Positions 23,520 to 33,443 of a stretch of DNA of 64,000 nt are shown piece by piece. The position numbers and the translations under genes are program-made. The notes under the pieces were generated by a model that worked only from the letters and a program-made list of their open reading frames with translations, searched no databases and had not been told where the DNA came from. The stretch is from Pyropia haitanensis (Eukaryota; Rhodophyta; Bangiophyceae; Bangiales; Bangiaceae). The number at the start of each line of letters is the position of its first letter. Position 1 is the first letter of the stretch. The stretch covers positions 1,426,001 to 1,490,000 of the forward strand of contig SDUX01000008.1 in assembly GCA_008729055.1 (NCBI GenBank), given 5' to 3'.

Positions 23520-23909
23520 TTAAACTAAGTGCAATGCGCTGGTACGATTGGTGATCACCGGTCCACCTCCACGAGCCCCCCGCTTGTCGCCACCGTTGCG
23601 CGCTGTTCCACACACCCTCCTCCAGACGGTGCCTGCCGATATCCGTGCAGCAGCGCCTGCCCTTATCCCTGCATCTCCGACAGCTACACTGTGCGCCTTA
23701 CAGCGTTGCAGGAGTTCTTCCTTCAGACCGTTAGTGGACAGCCCATGAACCCGAAGGCTCTCCCGGAGCACCTTGACCATCAGGCTGCTGGACTGAGCGA
23801 GGCCAGACTCGTTGATGAGATCTATGGGCACGCGTCGTACATGTGCCAGATTGGTGGGTGCAGAATCCGCCTCGCGGCCCCCAATTGCGGCGATACATTG
23901 TGACGTCAC
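23520..23909 (-). CDS. SAP-domain protein fragment
   Basis: A 129-codon frame includes VLRESLRVHGLSTNGLKEEL and LLQRCKAHS, which match the SAP helix-turn-helix signature (leucines, G-L-S-T-x-G, KEEL). SAP domains bind AT-rich DNA and occur in chromatin and repair proteins. An in-frame TAG lies directly before the frame and the first ATG is close to the SAP motif, so it may be an exon or a remnant. The C-terminal half is Gly/Arg-rich. Confidence 0.4.
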   Translation of the reverse strand: MTSQCIAAIGGREADSAPTNLAHVRRVPIDLINESGLAQSSSLMVKVLRESLRVHGLSTNGLKEELLQRCKAHSVAVGDAGIRAGAAARISAGTVWRRVCGTARNGGDKRGARGGGPVITNRTSALHLV

Positions 23910-24097
23910 CTACCGCACCCGATTAGTATGTCCGTCTCGATTGTATCGTAGCAAAACGCTGGCCCAATCGCATCCACGTTACCGGTACTGGTACGGGAGC
24001 GATAGATGTCTGCGAACGGGCCTAAGCTGACATGCTGCTGGTCGCGAACCGATTGCAAGCACACGTACCGTCATTAGAGAGCTTCGGCATGTGCGGC

Positions 24098-24164
24098 GTG
24101 GGTACCAAATGTGGCTAAAATGTGGGTTGGCGACCCACGTCGAGGTACCCACATTTGTACCCAC
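24098..24164. repeat. Imperfect inverted repeat (hairpin)
   Basis: GTGGGTACCAAATGTGG at 24098-24114 pairs with CCACATTTGTACCCAC at 24149-24164, apart from one extra C. CCACGTCGAG occurs twice (from about 24135 and 24161), and GAGCTTCGG flanks both sides. The role is unknown. Confidence 0.7.
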
Positions 24165-25448
24165 GTCGAGCTTCGGAACGTACTCAAATATCGATCGGGC
24201 CGTCGCGCGCGTTCCCACGGTCGGCCCAACAGAAAGAGAGCCACTTACGGCATACCGCCGTTTCCGCACGAATTTAGGGCGCGCAACTGCACCTGTGAGG
24301 TTGCGTCTGGGACTGACAGCCCATACTGCGTTTAGATGGGCCGTTGTGGCCGCCCGTGCCCCTGGGCACTAGCCGCGCACGGACGTGTGCTAGGCATTGT
24401 GCGGGTTCCCCGGAGGAAGGCAAGAAACGACGTCCAGGCGCGGCGAGCAGGCAGAGCGGCCGCGTGACGAGGACGAGTGGGGGGCGGAAGGGAGGGCGGG
24501 TCCAGGGGCCAAGAGCGATAGCCGACGCGGACGGTCCACGCCCGTGCCTCGGAAGCAGGCGTACACAAAGGAGCGCCACAGCATGGTGGGCGGCCCTCAG
24601 CAGAGGGCGTCCAGGCGGCGGTGGTGCCGCTCTGGTGGCAGTCGTCAGTCGGAAAGTATCTGGCCGCGCGCGCACCCTTCATCTAAATACGTGTTGGGGT
24701 GGCGCGAAGCACGCCGCGGGAAGCGCAGTCGGACCGGTATCTGATGTGGGTACGGGGGGGTGGATAGCCATTTATGGGTCGTCGACTGTGGGTCGGAGGC
24801 TGAATATGTCTTGTTTGTTTGTGTTAAGCGGTTATGTCTGCGCCCAGCGGGTGGGCTTATTGACATTGCTTCTCTCTCTGTCTAATTGTGAGGGGTGGCG
24901 GATTGAGAGCCGCCGACCGGCCAGCTGTCGCCACTCGCCACGGGTGGGGGGATCTCCCGCTCCCGCCGGGGGGGAGGGGATATCAGCTGGGGGCGCGGAG
25001 GGGCGCCCGCCGGCCGCCGACGGCCAGCACGTTCGTTTGCCCTCGCGCCAGCGCTCGCTCTCGGCGCTGCGTGAGCCGCTCCCTCCCCCCTTCCCGGCTT
25101 GGCGCCCGCGTGACACTCACCATGGGCGAGTGCTTCTTGCCTGCCTCCTCTGCGGGGCACGCTGTTTGCCCTCTCTTATTGCGGGCGCGAGCACATTCTC
25201 GCGCCCAAGGTTTGGCCGGCGTGCTGTGACGATCGTTGGACACACAAGCACCCGGTCGAGCCAATATATAAACGTGTATCTATTGGCACACCCGCGTCTG
25301 GAGGCAGGAGTAACGAGGCAGAAGCGTGTCCCCGACCCACGCCACCGACCCACATTTGACATGCTGAAGCCCTCTATGGTTGAAAGTCGTCTGCGACCGG
25401 CCCAGGAGGGCCAAAAAAGTGCCTGCACAGAATGAGGGCGTGTCAAAA

Positions 25449-25591
25449 TGTTGCTGCGCTCTTGTTGCTGCGTGGTTGCCATCGTTGCGCACACATGTGC
25501 AGCCAGCTTTTCTCTCCTTTCCGCTCTTTCCAGAGGGCACATACATGCTGAGTTGATGGTGCTATTCTCGAGACATCGCCCCAGTTGTTAT
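25449..25591 (-). repeat. Right arm of inverted repeat, inner piece
   Basis: Reverse complement of 22682-22824. It ends at GTTAT (25587-25591), the target-site copy to the left of the Copia element; the arm resumes at 32015. Confidence 0.93.
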
Positions 25592-26165
25592 TGTGAATCC
25601 CTTCCTGATGCTGCTGTCGTCAATTTCGTGCGGCCACGCGCGGCCTCGCTGTCTAACACGGTGGCGTCATCCCCGCTGTGTACCCTGTCACCACGCGACA
25701 CTTCTAGACGGATCTGGATGTCGCTGGTGCTGCTGACACGATTGTCGTGCAATCGATTTGACGCCGACATGTCATTGCTGTAAGCTGATGAAACGCGATG
25801 GAACTGTCCATACCATGCCATCAACTGATGTCATCCTCGATGGCACACAATGGCCGCGCTGGCGATTACCGCTGAATCCTCGCGCCGCGCTGTCTGATTG
25901 ATTTGCTTGTGTGCTTTGCTTTCCCTGGGGGGTGTGGAGTGCCTGGTCGCGCCTGTGGCGAGCTGCTCCGCGCCTATATAAGCGCTCCCTCGCATCGAGT
26001 AGCGAGGGGGGGAGCGCAGAGAGACAAGACGAAGTGGGATCATTGCATAGACTCGTGCTTGGGTGTGCTCGGACGACGGCTACCCTCTGCTCGATTGCCC
26101 GGTCGGTTCGAAGGCCGTTGACCCCGCTACGTTATTCTACATACTAGTTTGGTGATCCTACCACA
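25592..26165 (+). repeat. Copia 5' LTR
   Basis: It begins TGTGAATCCC and ends CTACCACA. A TATATAA box lies at 25975-25981. It differs from the 3' LTR by seven instead of six G residues near 26006-26012. Confidence 0.95.
25975..25981 (+). promoter_or_regulatory. TATA box in Copia LTR
   Basis: TATATAA in the context CGCCTATATAAGCGC, placed to start element transcription in the downstream part of the LTR. The same box is in the 3' LTR near 31824-31830. Confidence 0.75.
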
Positions 26166-26689
26166 TTCGCGAATCAACAGGATACCTGTGCTCGTGAGCA
26201 AGACGCGCTCCGGAAGGTGGCGGTGCGCGTGAGCAAGGCGCGTGCTGGTCGCTGACGGCGCGCGACGACCAAGACAAGGCGCGCGGCGCAGCTGTGTGCG
26301 CGCGGAGTACGTGTGCGGAAGGGGCGCGCGGCTGTCACAGTCTTGCCGCGCGTGTGCACGGCGCAGTACAAGGGCAAGGGCACTTGAACCAACGAGGGGA
26401 CAGAGCGTGCGCGCACCTGGTGACTGGGGCGACGACCTTCGGGTCGGAGCCTGTCTAGGATCCGTGGTGCTCGTACGTGTTGACGTTCTACAAGGTCTAC
26501 GGCCGACCCCCTCCGGGTAACACCGGTGCGCCGACAGGCTTGGGGAAGGACGCCCGCAACTCGAACGGGGTGTGTCTGCTCGTGTGCTGCGTTGTCGTGT
26601 ACGCTCGGATGCCTGTGACGTCGTGTGTGTCTGCTGCCCACGTGCTTTGACGTTCCTTCTGTGCTGCGGGTGCTTGTTGACGTGCAACG

Positions 26690-28222
26690 ATGGCGAACGT
26701 TTCAACGACATCCCAGGCGGCGCTGCCCACCTTTCTGGCTGCCGTGGACACCAGCTTGCTGAACGAGGAGCAGAAGGGCGTAATCGCGTCCGTCCGCATG
26801 CTGGAGGCCGAGCTGGCGACCACTCCCATGTCAGGAGAGCAGGTCAAGGCTGCTGTTGCTGAGCTACTCCCACCTGCCGTCCTCTTTGGTCCGAGCATGG
26901 TGGCGTTGCCGTACCTTCACCGGGACCTGCGCAACTGGCTGAACGCGCACGGCGCGAACCTGGAGCAGCACTCCTCCCACCGCATCAAGATGACGCTGGC
27001 GACGGCGCTGTACCCGGAAGCCGAGGAGCGGACTATCGCCACGGAGCTGGCCTCGGAGGTGGAAGCCGCTGGTCGTCGCTCTCGTGCACCGGGACCTCAG
27101 CAACAGAGCGCATTGACTACTGGTAGCAGCGCTGCGGCACCAAGCGTTGGGGTGGACCGCGCTGCCCACAACGTTGCCATGCGCTTTCGAGACCAAGCGG
27201 CAAAGTTCAGTGGCAACCTGGGGGAGAGCTGGAGTGAGTTTGTGGCCGAGTATCAGCAGGTCGCGCGAGACTACGAACTGACTGCGACACAGAAGCTGCA
27301 GTACCTGCACAACCTGCTTCGCGGTGATGCCAAGCGCTTCTTCCTTGACCGCGTGCACGGGACCGCGGCTACGTTTGCCCAGGCCGTGGACATGGTCAGC
27401 GCCGAGTACAACTCCATCGTCCGTCAAGACCGAGTCAAGAACTATCTGAGCAGCTTGCGGCTCAGCTCCTTCGTCAAGGACGGGACCGACACTACCGCGG
27501 CGCTGGAAAAGACGTACAAGACTATCAGCAAGCTGGCGCCGCAAGTGCCCCGCTCGCATCACGGCGAGTCGTATAAGGTCGAGTTCCTGCGGAATGCGGT
27601 CGTCGGCAACTCGTGGGCTACCGAGCCTCTGAGCCGCATCGCGACGCACAGTCTGACTTTCCAACAGCTGTACGGCGAGCTGGAGGCTGCACTTCATCTA
27701 CATAACGAGGCTCGCTTGGCGGTCATGCGCGATGACATCACACACGGAGCTGCAACTCCCGACGACAAGGTACCAGGCATCCTCTTTGCTGGCCAGGGTC
27801 GCTATATGCGCCGGAACAAGGACATTGGCAAGCGACACGCAGCCAAGGGAGGAAGTGGTGCGCAGCGGTTTGACCCGTTGTCTCTGATGGGGTGCTTCAA
27901 CTGTGACGATCGCTCGCACTCCCTTGGCGACTGCCCTCATCCTGTCAATGCTATCAAGGCTGCCAAGCGCAAGTTGGAGTACTACGCCAAGAAGCGTGCG
28001 GCGCAACCTGTGGCCAGCGCCATTCTATACCAGCTTTGCTCGCAGCTCGATGCCGCCGGAGTAACCGGCGATGGCGGCGACGATGTCAAGGCCGATGAGA
28101 GCGACGAGTCATGCGGTGGGGCGAAGGACGACGTCGACATCTTTGAGGCCTTAGTGGAGGATTCGGAGCAGGCCAACAAGGATGGCGAAGAGACGCAGAG
28201 TGACGACCCGGATTTTGTGTAG
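26690..28222 (+). CDS. gag: Copia Gag protein
   Basis: 510 residues from an ATG 524 bp after the LTR. The N-terminal half is helical; the central region (about 160-350) has the layout of a Copia Gag polyprotein domain (FRDQAAKFSGNLGESWSEF, then KLQYLHNLLRGDAKRFF). A zinc knuckle CFNCDDRSHSLGDC (CX2CX4HX4C) lies near residue 405, and the C terminus is acidic. It should form the particle and bind element RNA. The stop TAG at 28220-28222 overlaps the pol frame, which is in -1. The 26166-26689 leader should contain the primer-binding site, but I could not match it to a tRNA. Confidence 0.92.
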   Translation: MANVSTTSQAALPTFLAAVDTSLLNEEQKGVIASVRMLEAELATTPMSGEQVKAAVAELLPPAVLFGPSMVALPYLHRDLRNWLNAHGANLEQHSSHRIKMTLATALYPEAEERTIATELASEVEAAGRRSRAPGPQQQSALTTGSSAAAPSVGVDRAAHNVAMRFRDQAAKFSGNLGESWSEFVAEYQQVARDYELTATQKLQYLHNLLRGDAKRFFLDRVHGTAATFAQAVDMVSAEYNSIVRQDRVKNYLSSLRLSSFVKDGTDTTAALEKTYKTISKLAPQVPRSHHGESYKVEFLRNAVVGNSWATEPLSRIATHSLTFQQLYGELEAALHLHNEARLAVMRDDITHGAATPDDKVPGILFAGQGRYMRRNKDIGKRHAAKGGSGAQRFDPLSLMGCFNCDDRSHSLGDCPHPVNAIKAAKRKLEYYAKKRAAQPVASAILYQLCSQLDAAGVTGDGGDDVKADESDESCGGAKDDVDIFEALVEDSEQANKDGEETQSDDPDFV

Positions 28223-31200
28223 AGGGCAAGAATCGTCGACTTGCCCTCGCACACAGACGACGGGGTCGACCCCCGCGTGTCGAGGAGGACCCCGGGTTCT
28301 TGACGCTGTTGCAGGCGGTGGAAGACTTCCAAGGTGCGTGCGTCGACACTGGAGCCCAGCGGACGGTCATCGGCAAGCAGCAGGCTTATGCGTACCTGAA
28401 GTGGGCCGGGTTACAGCGCCGACTGGAGCAAGACAAGACGCCGGAGGTGTACCGGTTTGGTGGAAGCCGGCATGCAAGCATCGGTACGCTGACTATACGC
28501 ATTCCGCTCGCGGACGACTACTTCTTAGAGCTGACGGTGGACGTTGTGGACGTGAACGTGCCGCTTCTGTTCGGGCTTGACACCCTCGACAAGTTTCACA
28601 TGTACGCCAACACCGTGCTCAACCGACTCGTGTGCGAAGCTTACTCAGTGACGATGCCGCTCGTGCGAAAGCTTGGACATGTCTACTACGTCTGGGAGCA
28701 CAACGTGCTGTACACCATGCCGGAACTACGCAAGATGCACCGACACTTCTTCCATCCGCAGCCGGACCGCCTGTATGCCGTCATCAACAAGGCCGGAGGT
28801 GAACACGCCAAGCCAAGCACCCTGAAGCAGCTGCAGGAGGTTTCCAGCACGTGCGACTTATGTCAGCGACTCTCGAAGGAGCCAAGCAGGTTCCGAGTGG
28901 CTCTGCCTCCTGAGGATATTATCTTCAACCGGACGGTGCTTCTAGACATCATGTACCTCGATGGGAAGCCGCTCCTGCATGTGGTCGACAAGGACACGCT
29001 CTTCAGTGCAGCCGTGTTCCTCTCAAGCGGCGAGTCTACGGAGGACGTCTGGCGGGCATACGTACGTTGCTGGGTGACCCCGTACATCGGCTACTCAGAC
29101 TTCATGCACACCGACCAAGGGCCACAGCTGGCGTCTGACGAATGGAAGGCGCTACAGCAATCAGTGGGCATCAAGCGATTGGAGTCAGGCGTGGAGTCGC
29201 ACAACTCCCTTGGTGTCGGCGAGCGCTACCATGCCTTCCTTCGGCGCATCTACTGGCGCGTACGGGCTTCTCACCCTGACTTGCCTGCAGAGGATGCTTT
29301 GGCGCTCTCCGTGTGGGGGATGAACCAGACGGCTGGACCAAGCGGGCTCGTTCCGACTTTGCTGGTGTTTGGAGTTCTTCCTCGGATGCCCGTAGCCCCG
29401 ATCAACCTTCCTGCTCAACGAGACCGCGTCATGGCGATGCACGCCGCCCGCCAAGAGATGGCAAAGCACGTAGCCAAGTCGCGTCTGGAGCGCGCCGTGC
29501 GCAGCCGCGTCCCAGGCGCTGCCGATGCTGTCATCCGAGCGGGCATGTCCGTGCTTGTCTACCGCGAGAAACCCGTCGACAAGTGGACGGGACCGTACCA
29601 AGTCCTGTCTACCGATGGTAAGCAGGTGTGGCTCAACGTCGGCAACTCCGTGAAGCTCTTCTCCGTGGACAAGGTAAAGGAGTACCGGCAGGAAGAGGCT
29701 GGCACGACGGCTGCCACACTGGAAGATGCTACGACACCGACACCGGACCCACCTCGTGTTCGCGACGTCGTTGAAGTCGCTGAGGACGGACAAGTGGCGC
29801 CGACGGCAACGGAAGCTGCTGCAGAGCACCCGGCAAGGGCGATTCCGCGGGCAACAGAAGTCTTCGTGACGGAAGTGCTCAAGCCTGGCGACGTGCGTAT
29901 ATCTTCGCAGATCATCCAAGGCGCACGCCAAGCGGAAGCAGAGGGACTCCTGAAGCGGAAAGTGTGGGTTGCTGTCAAGCGCAATGACCTTCCTCGTGAA
30001 GCCAACATCCTGAGTGGACGCTTTGTCCACGCCCTGAAGCACGTCGGCACATCGAAGGAGAAGGGCAAGAGTCGCTACGTGGTGCAGGGACACCGGGACA
30101 AGGCCAAGCCGTTCGTGGTGCACAACCTGTCTACACTACGACAGCGCTCGACCAAGATTATCGTGTCCACCAGTGCTGTTCGCGGCTTCAGGATCTTCTC
30201 GCACGACGTCAACCAGTCGTACCTTCAGAGCAAGGACAAGTTGAGTCGACCGGTGTACCTCGCCCCACGCGAGGAGGACCGAGCCATATTGGGCGTTGCT
30301 GAGGGTGAAGTGCTGCGCATCCTCAAGCCCTTGTACGGTCTCTGTGACGCGGGCGACTACTGGAGCGCGACAATGACTTCCCATGTCGAGGACGACCTCT
30401 CCATGTCGCCGCTTACGGGAGACCCGGCTCTGTACGTCAAGGATGGAGAAGACGATGTCGACGGACTTCTTGGCTCGTACGTGGACGACATGCTGCTTGG
30501 TGGAAATGAGGAGTTCCAGCGGCTGACCGAGAAGACGCTGACCCACTTTGACTCCAAGCCGCGTGAATGGGACAACACGGAGTTTCTGGGCGTCCAGGTG
30601 CGCACACTCACTACGCCCTGGCGGCACTTCACGCTGAGTCAGCCGGAGTACATCAAGCTGGTGCGCATCATGCCGACGGACATCACCTATGACGAGTTCG
30701 TCTCCGTCCGAGCTTCCTTTGCATGGCTGGCGCATAGCCGCCCGGACCTGTGCGCTGCCATCAACCGTGCGGCTCAAGTATCATCTAAGACCTTTGCCAG
30801 ACGTCACGTGCAGGAGCTGAACAAGGCTATCAAGTACGCTAGGTCAACGGCAGACCTAGTGCTGTCATACCGGCCGCTGGACCGAACCACCCTGCATCTG
30901 CGCGTGTACGCCGACGCTTCCTTTGCGTCGAACGACGACAACTCTTCACAGCTAGGCTTTGTCATCCTGCTGTGTGACGCTGCGGACCGCTGTCACGTGC
31001 TAGCCTACTCAAGCAAGAAGTCCCGTCGCGTCGTGCGCTCCATCATGGCGGGTGAGGTCTACGCGTTTGCCAACGCGTTCGACGAAGCCTTCATCATCAA
31101 GTATGACCTGGAGCGTCTGTACAAGCAACCGGTACCGTTGACGATGCTAACGGACTCCAAGCAGTTGTTTGACGTCATCACACGTGCTTCACATACGACG

Positions 31201-31446
31201 GAGAAGCGGCTCATGATCGACATTGCTGCTGCACGGGAGGCCTACAACCGCAAGGAGATCTCCAACGTCGGCCTGGTCAAGTCGGCGAACAACCTTGCGG
31301 ACGGGCTGACGAAGCCGGGTTTCTGCATGAGTCTTGACGACGTCTTGCGGACGTCGGTGGACCGGCAGCCTGTGGAGCAGTGGATCATCCGGACGCCGGA
31401 GAAGGCGGAACCGCAGCGCTCGGATAAGGAAAAGGTGGGAGTGTGA
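28204..31446 (+). CDS. pol: Copia Pol polyprotein (protease, integrase, RT, RNase H)
   Basis: Open in the -1 frame relative to gag from 28204. Order: aspartic protease (CVDTGAQRTVIG), integrase zinc finger (H-H-CDLC about 28738-28865) and core with D, D (HTDQGPQ) and E (ESHNS), reverse transcriptase with SYVDDMLLGG (about 30480), and RNase H with YADASF, AGEVYA, TDSKQLFD and NNLADGLTKPG. Integrase before RT defines Copia. All catalytic motifs are present, so the element may be autonomous. No ATG lies near the protease start, which implies expression as a Gag-Pol fusion by frameshift or another mechanism. The frame ends in the first bases of the 3' LTR (TGA at 31444-31446). Confidence 0.94.
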   Translation, partial: RPGFCVEGKNRRLALAHRRRGRPPRVEEDPGFLTLLQAVEDFQGACVDTGAQRTVIGKQQAYAYLKWAGLQRRLEQDKTPEVYRFGGSRHASIGTLTIRIPLADDYFLELTVDVVDVNVPLLFGLDTLDKFHMYANTVLNRLVCEAYSVTMPLVRKLGHVYYVWEHNVLYTMPELRKMHRHFFHPQPDRLYAVINKAGGEHAKPSTLKQLQEVSSTCDLCQRLSKEPSRFRVALPPEDIIFNRTVLLDIMYLDGKPLLHVVDKDTLFSAAVFLSSGESTEDVWRAYVRCWVTPYIGYSDFMHTDQGPQLASDEWKALQQSVGIKRLESGVESHNSLGVGERYHAFLRRIYWRVRASHPDLPAEDALALSVWGMNQTAGPSGLVPTLLVFGVLPRMPVAPINLPAQRDRVMAMHAARQEMAKHVAKSRLERAVRSRVPGAADAVIRAGMSVLVYREKPVDKWTGPYQVLSTDGKQVWLNVGNSVKLFSVDKVKEYRQEEAGTTAATLEDATTPTPDPPRVRDVVEVAEDGQVAPTATEAAAEHPARAIPRATEVFVTEVLKPGDVRISSQIIQGARQAEAEGLLKRKVWVAVKRNDLPREANILSGRFVHALKHVGTSKEKGKSRYVVQGHRDKAKPFVVHNLSTLRQRSTKIIVSTSAVRGFRIFSHDVNQSYLQSKDKLSRPVYLAPREEDRAILGVAEGEVLRILKPLYGLCDAGDYWSATMTSHVEDDLSMSPLTGDPALYVKDGEDDVDGLLGSYVDDMLLGGNEEFQRLTEKTLTHFDSKPREWDNTEFLGVQVRTLTTPWRHFTLSQPEYIKLVRIMPTDITYDEFVSVRASFAWLAHSRPDLCAAINRAAQVSSKTFARRHVQELNKAIKYARSTADLVLSYRPLDRTTLHLRVYADASFASNDDNSSQLGFVILLCDAADRCHVLAYSSKKSRRVVRSIMAGEVYAFANAFDEAFIIKYDLERLYKQPVPLTMLTDSKQLFDVITRASHTTEKRLMIDIAAAREAYNRKEISNVGLVKSANNLADGLTKPGFCMSLDDVLRTSVDRQPVEQWIIRTPEKAEPQRSDKEKVGV
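31426..31441 (+). other. Copia polypurine tract
   Basis: A purine-rich AAGGAAAAGGTGGGAG-type stretch directly precedes the 3' LTR, the expected plus-strand primer site. Confidence 0.8.
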
Positions 31447-32014
31447 ATCCCTTCCTGATGCTGCTGTCGTCAATTTCGTGCGGCCACGCGCGGCCTCGCT
31501 GTCTAACACGGTGGCGTCATCCCCGCTGTGTACCCTGTCACCACGCGACACTTCTAGACGGATCTGGATGTCGCTGGTGCTGCTGACACGATTGTCGTGC
31601 AATCGATTTGACGCCGACATGTCATTGCTGTAAGCTGATGAAACGCGATGGAACTGTCCATACCATGCCATCAACTGATGTCATCCTCGATGGCACACAA
31701 TGGCCGCGCTGGCGATTACCGCTGAATCCTCGCGCCGCGCTGTCTGATTGATTTGCTTGTGTGCTTTGCTTTCCCTGGGGGGTGTGGAGTGCCTGGTCGC
31801 GCCTGTGGCGAGCTGCTCCGCGCCTATATAAGCGCTCCCTCGCATCGAGTAGCGAGGGGGGAGCGCAGAGAGACAAGACGAAGTGGGATCATTGCATAGA
31901 CTCGTGCTTGGGTGTGCTCGGACGACGGCTACCCTCTGCTCGATTGCCCGGTCGGTTCGAAGGCCGTTGACCCCGCTACGTTATTCTACATACTAGTTTG
32001 GTGATCCTACCACA
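31442..32014 (+). repeat. Copia 3' LTR
   Basis: 573 bp, same ends as the 5' LTR, followed by the GTTAT target copy. Confidence 0.95.
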
Positions 32015-32524
32015 GTTATGGTGCGTCTCACAAAAAGCGAACGTGAGAATACTGAGACATGCAGAAAACCGGCTTTTGGACCAATGGATCGCAGCATCGC
32101 AATATTGTATGTGTCGTTTTTTCTGGAACGCACAATACGGGACAGGGACGCGCACAGTCCTTGACATAATGTACACGTTAGCTCGAGCAAACACACCACA
32201 CGTAATTTCAACAAAACTAGAAACGACCCCGCAGGGACTCGAACCCTGAATCTTTCGCATCGGAAACGAACGCGATCATTGTTAACTGCTTTGTTATCCA
32301 TTTCGCCACGGGGCCACTCGATGATGTGGGCGCTCAGATGTCTGTATATGATCCTCGCTCATGTATATCATCTTCGTCTTAGTGATCACTCCGCAACCGC
32401 CAACGAATGCACTTTCATTGCTTTCTTTTGCGAGTCAACAAGAGGCAAGCAGAGATGCCACGTCCTGAAGCTGCCCCTTCAACCCTCTCTACACTGCGTA
32501 CATGCAAGCACAGCTCATCCAAAC
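32015..32524 (-). repeat. Right arm of inverted repeat, outer piece
   Basis: Reverse complement of 22177-22686, including the tRNA-Arg gene. The homology to the left arm stops after CCAAAC at 32524. Confidence 0.93.
32224..32315 (-). tRNA. tRNA-Arg (anticodon CCG) with 19-nt D-arm insertion, second copy
   Basis: Identical in all 92 bases to the gene at 22386-22477, including the extra D-arm segment. It lies on the opposite strand, 210 bp from the Copia 3' LTR. Duplication of the arm, not independent origin, explains the identity. Confidence 0.85.
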
Positions 32525-33443
32525 CTGTCGTACTACGGTGCCCCTCAGCAAGAATGGACGGGCTCGACAGAGGTAGCATGCCGCTCCTGAGAGAAGTGCG
32601 ATACGTCCGCTTCTCATTTGAACGGGCAGCGCCGTGTACATGCGTTTCCATCTTCCGTGTGCATCCGTTGTGTCTTCGTAGAGTACGGTACGGCTGGAGC
32701 AAACAGCGGATTTCGGATTGCACATGGACGGGAACCATCCGAGCTGTGTCGCCATCAGCACTGTGTTGAGCCCCATCAAACAACAGCACATGCCCGGAAC
32801 ACCTTCTCTCGCGCCTCTGCAACTGGAGCGCTGCCGCTCTCTACCCCGGCCGGCACGCAAGGCTGCTGGCGTCACAGCGCAACAGAAGTCTCGCAGGGTC
32901 CTCCACCCAGATCACCCTGCGCCGCGCAAGGGCTTCGTGCGAGACGCAGGCAAACCAGACCAATGGGTACTGGACCCCCTGGTGTCAGGAGCGGCTCGGC
33001 CCATCCATGACCAGAGGAGGTGGGGTCTTGAGCCCACGGTGAGTCATTTGTCTCGCTTGTGTCAGATTCGTTGGTCGTGCGGTCGTGCGGCCAGATTATC
33101 GGTTGCCGTCCAGCCACAGGTCGCCCTGCTGCGGCACACTGTGGCCATTGAGCCCGCTCCTCTCCGTCGGGCCTCTGCTGTCGCCACTGGCTCAGTTGCA
33201 CCCTTTCCCGCCTGGCATCTCCCCTCGTTCCTGCCCAGTCATTCCCGTCTCCCGACGACCCCTACTTCACACAGGCGAGCCGGTTCCCCTCCGCTCCTTC
33301 TCCCCCGTCCGACATCCGCCGCACGCTGTGGAGCGGCGGCCCCTCCCTGCCCCCCCCACCATCTCCCCCTCACCTCCCATACCGTGAAGACGGGTGGTGG
33401 TGCGCGCGCAGCGGCCAACACCCCGGCGGGGAGCTCCATTGTC
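32525..33443. other. Intergenic DNA right of the inverted repeat
   Basis: No secure gene. The sequence becomes C-rich from 33150 and is likely the promoter and leader of the gene starting at 33444. Long frames here show no domain. Confidence 0.4.

Larger units (their letters stand above)
22825..25448. other. Spacer between the inverted repeat arms
   Basis: This is the 2.6-kb stretch enclosed by the arms. It holds a SAP-domain frame on the minus strand (23520-23909) and a hairpin at 24098-24164. Around 23043-23150 one plus frame has a short Cys/His cluster (CQPLCRACLETFSDHL) that may be a finger remnant. 24340-25440 is GC-rich with open frames but no recognisable domain. Confidence 0.4.
25592..32014 (+). 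mobile_element. Complete Ty1/Copia LTR retrotransposon
   Basis: A 6.4-kb element with near-identical LTRs (574 and 573 bp, differing by one G in a G run), a 5-bp target duplication GTTAT at 25587-25591 and 32015-32019, gag, and pol in Copia order (protease, integrase, reverse transcriptase, RNase H). It is inserted in the right arm of the inverted repeat. Near-identical LTRs and intact frames indicate a recent insertion. Confidence 0.96.

Noticed and set aside
24344..25435. A 363-codon plus frame as a gene
   Set aside because: No domain, Arg/Gly-rich composition, and its end overlaps the inverted-repeat arm.
26166..26200. A primer-binding site for initiator tRNA-Met after the Copia 5' LTR
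   Set aside because: The sequence does not begin with TGG and I could not match it to a tRNA 3' end; an internal tRNA site is possible but unproven.
22177..32524. A DNA transposon with 648-bp terminal inverted repeats
   Set aside because: No target-site duplication at the outer ends and no transposase between the arms. An inverted segmental duplication is simpler.
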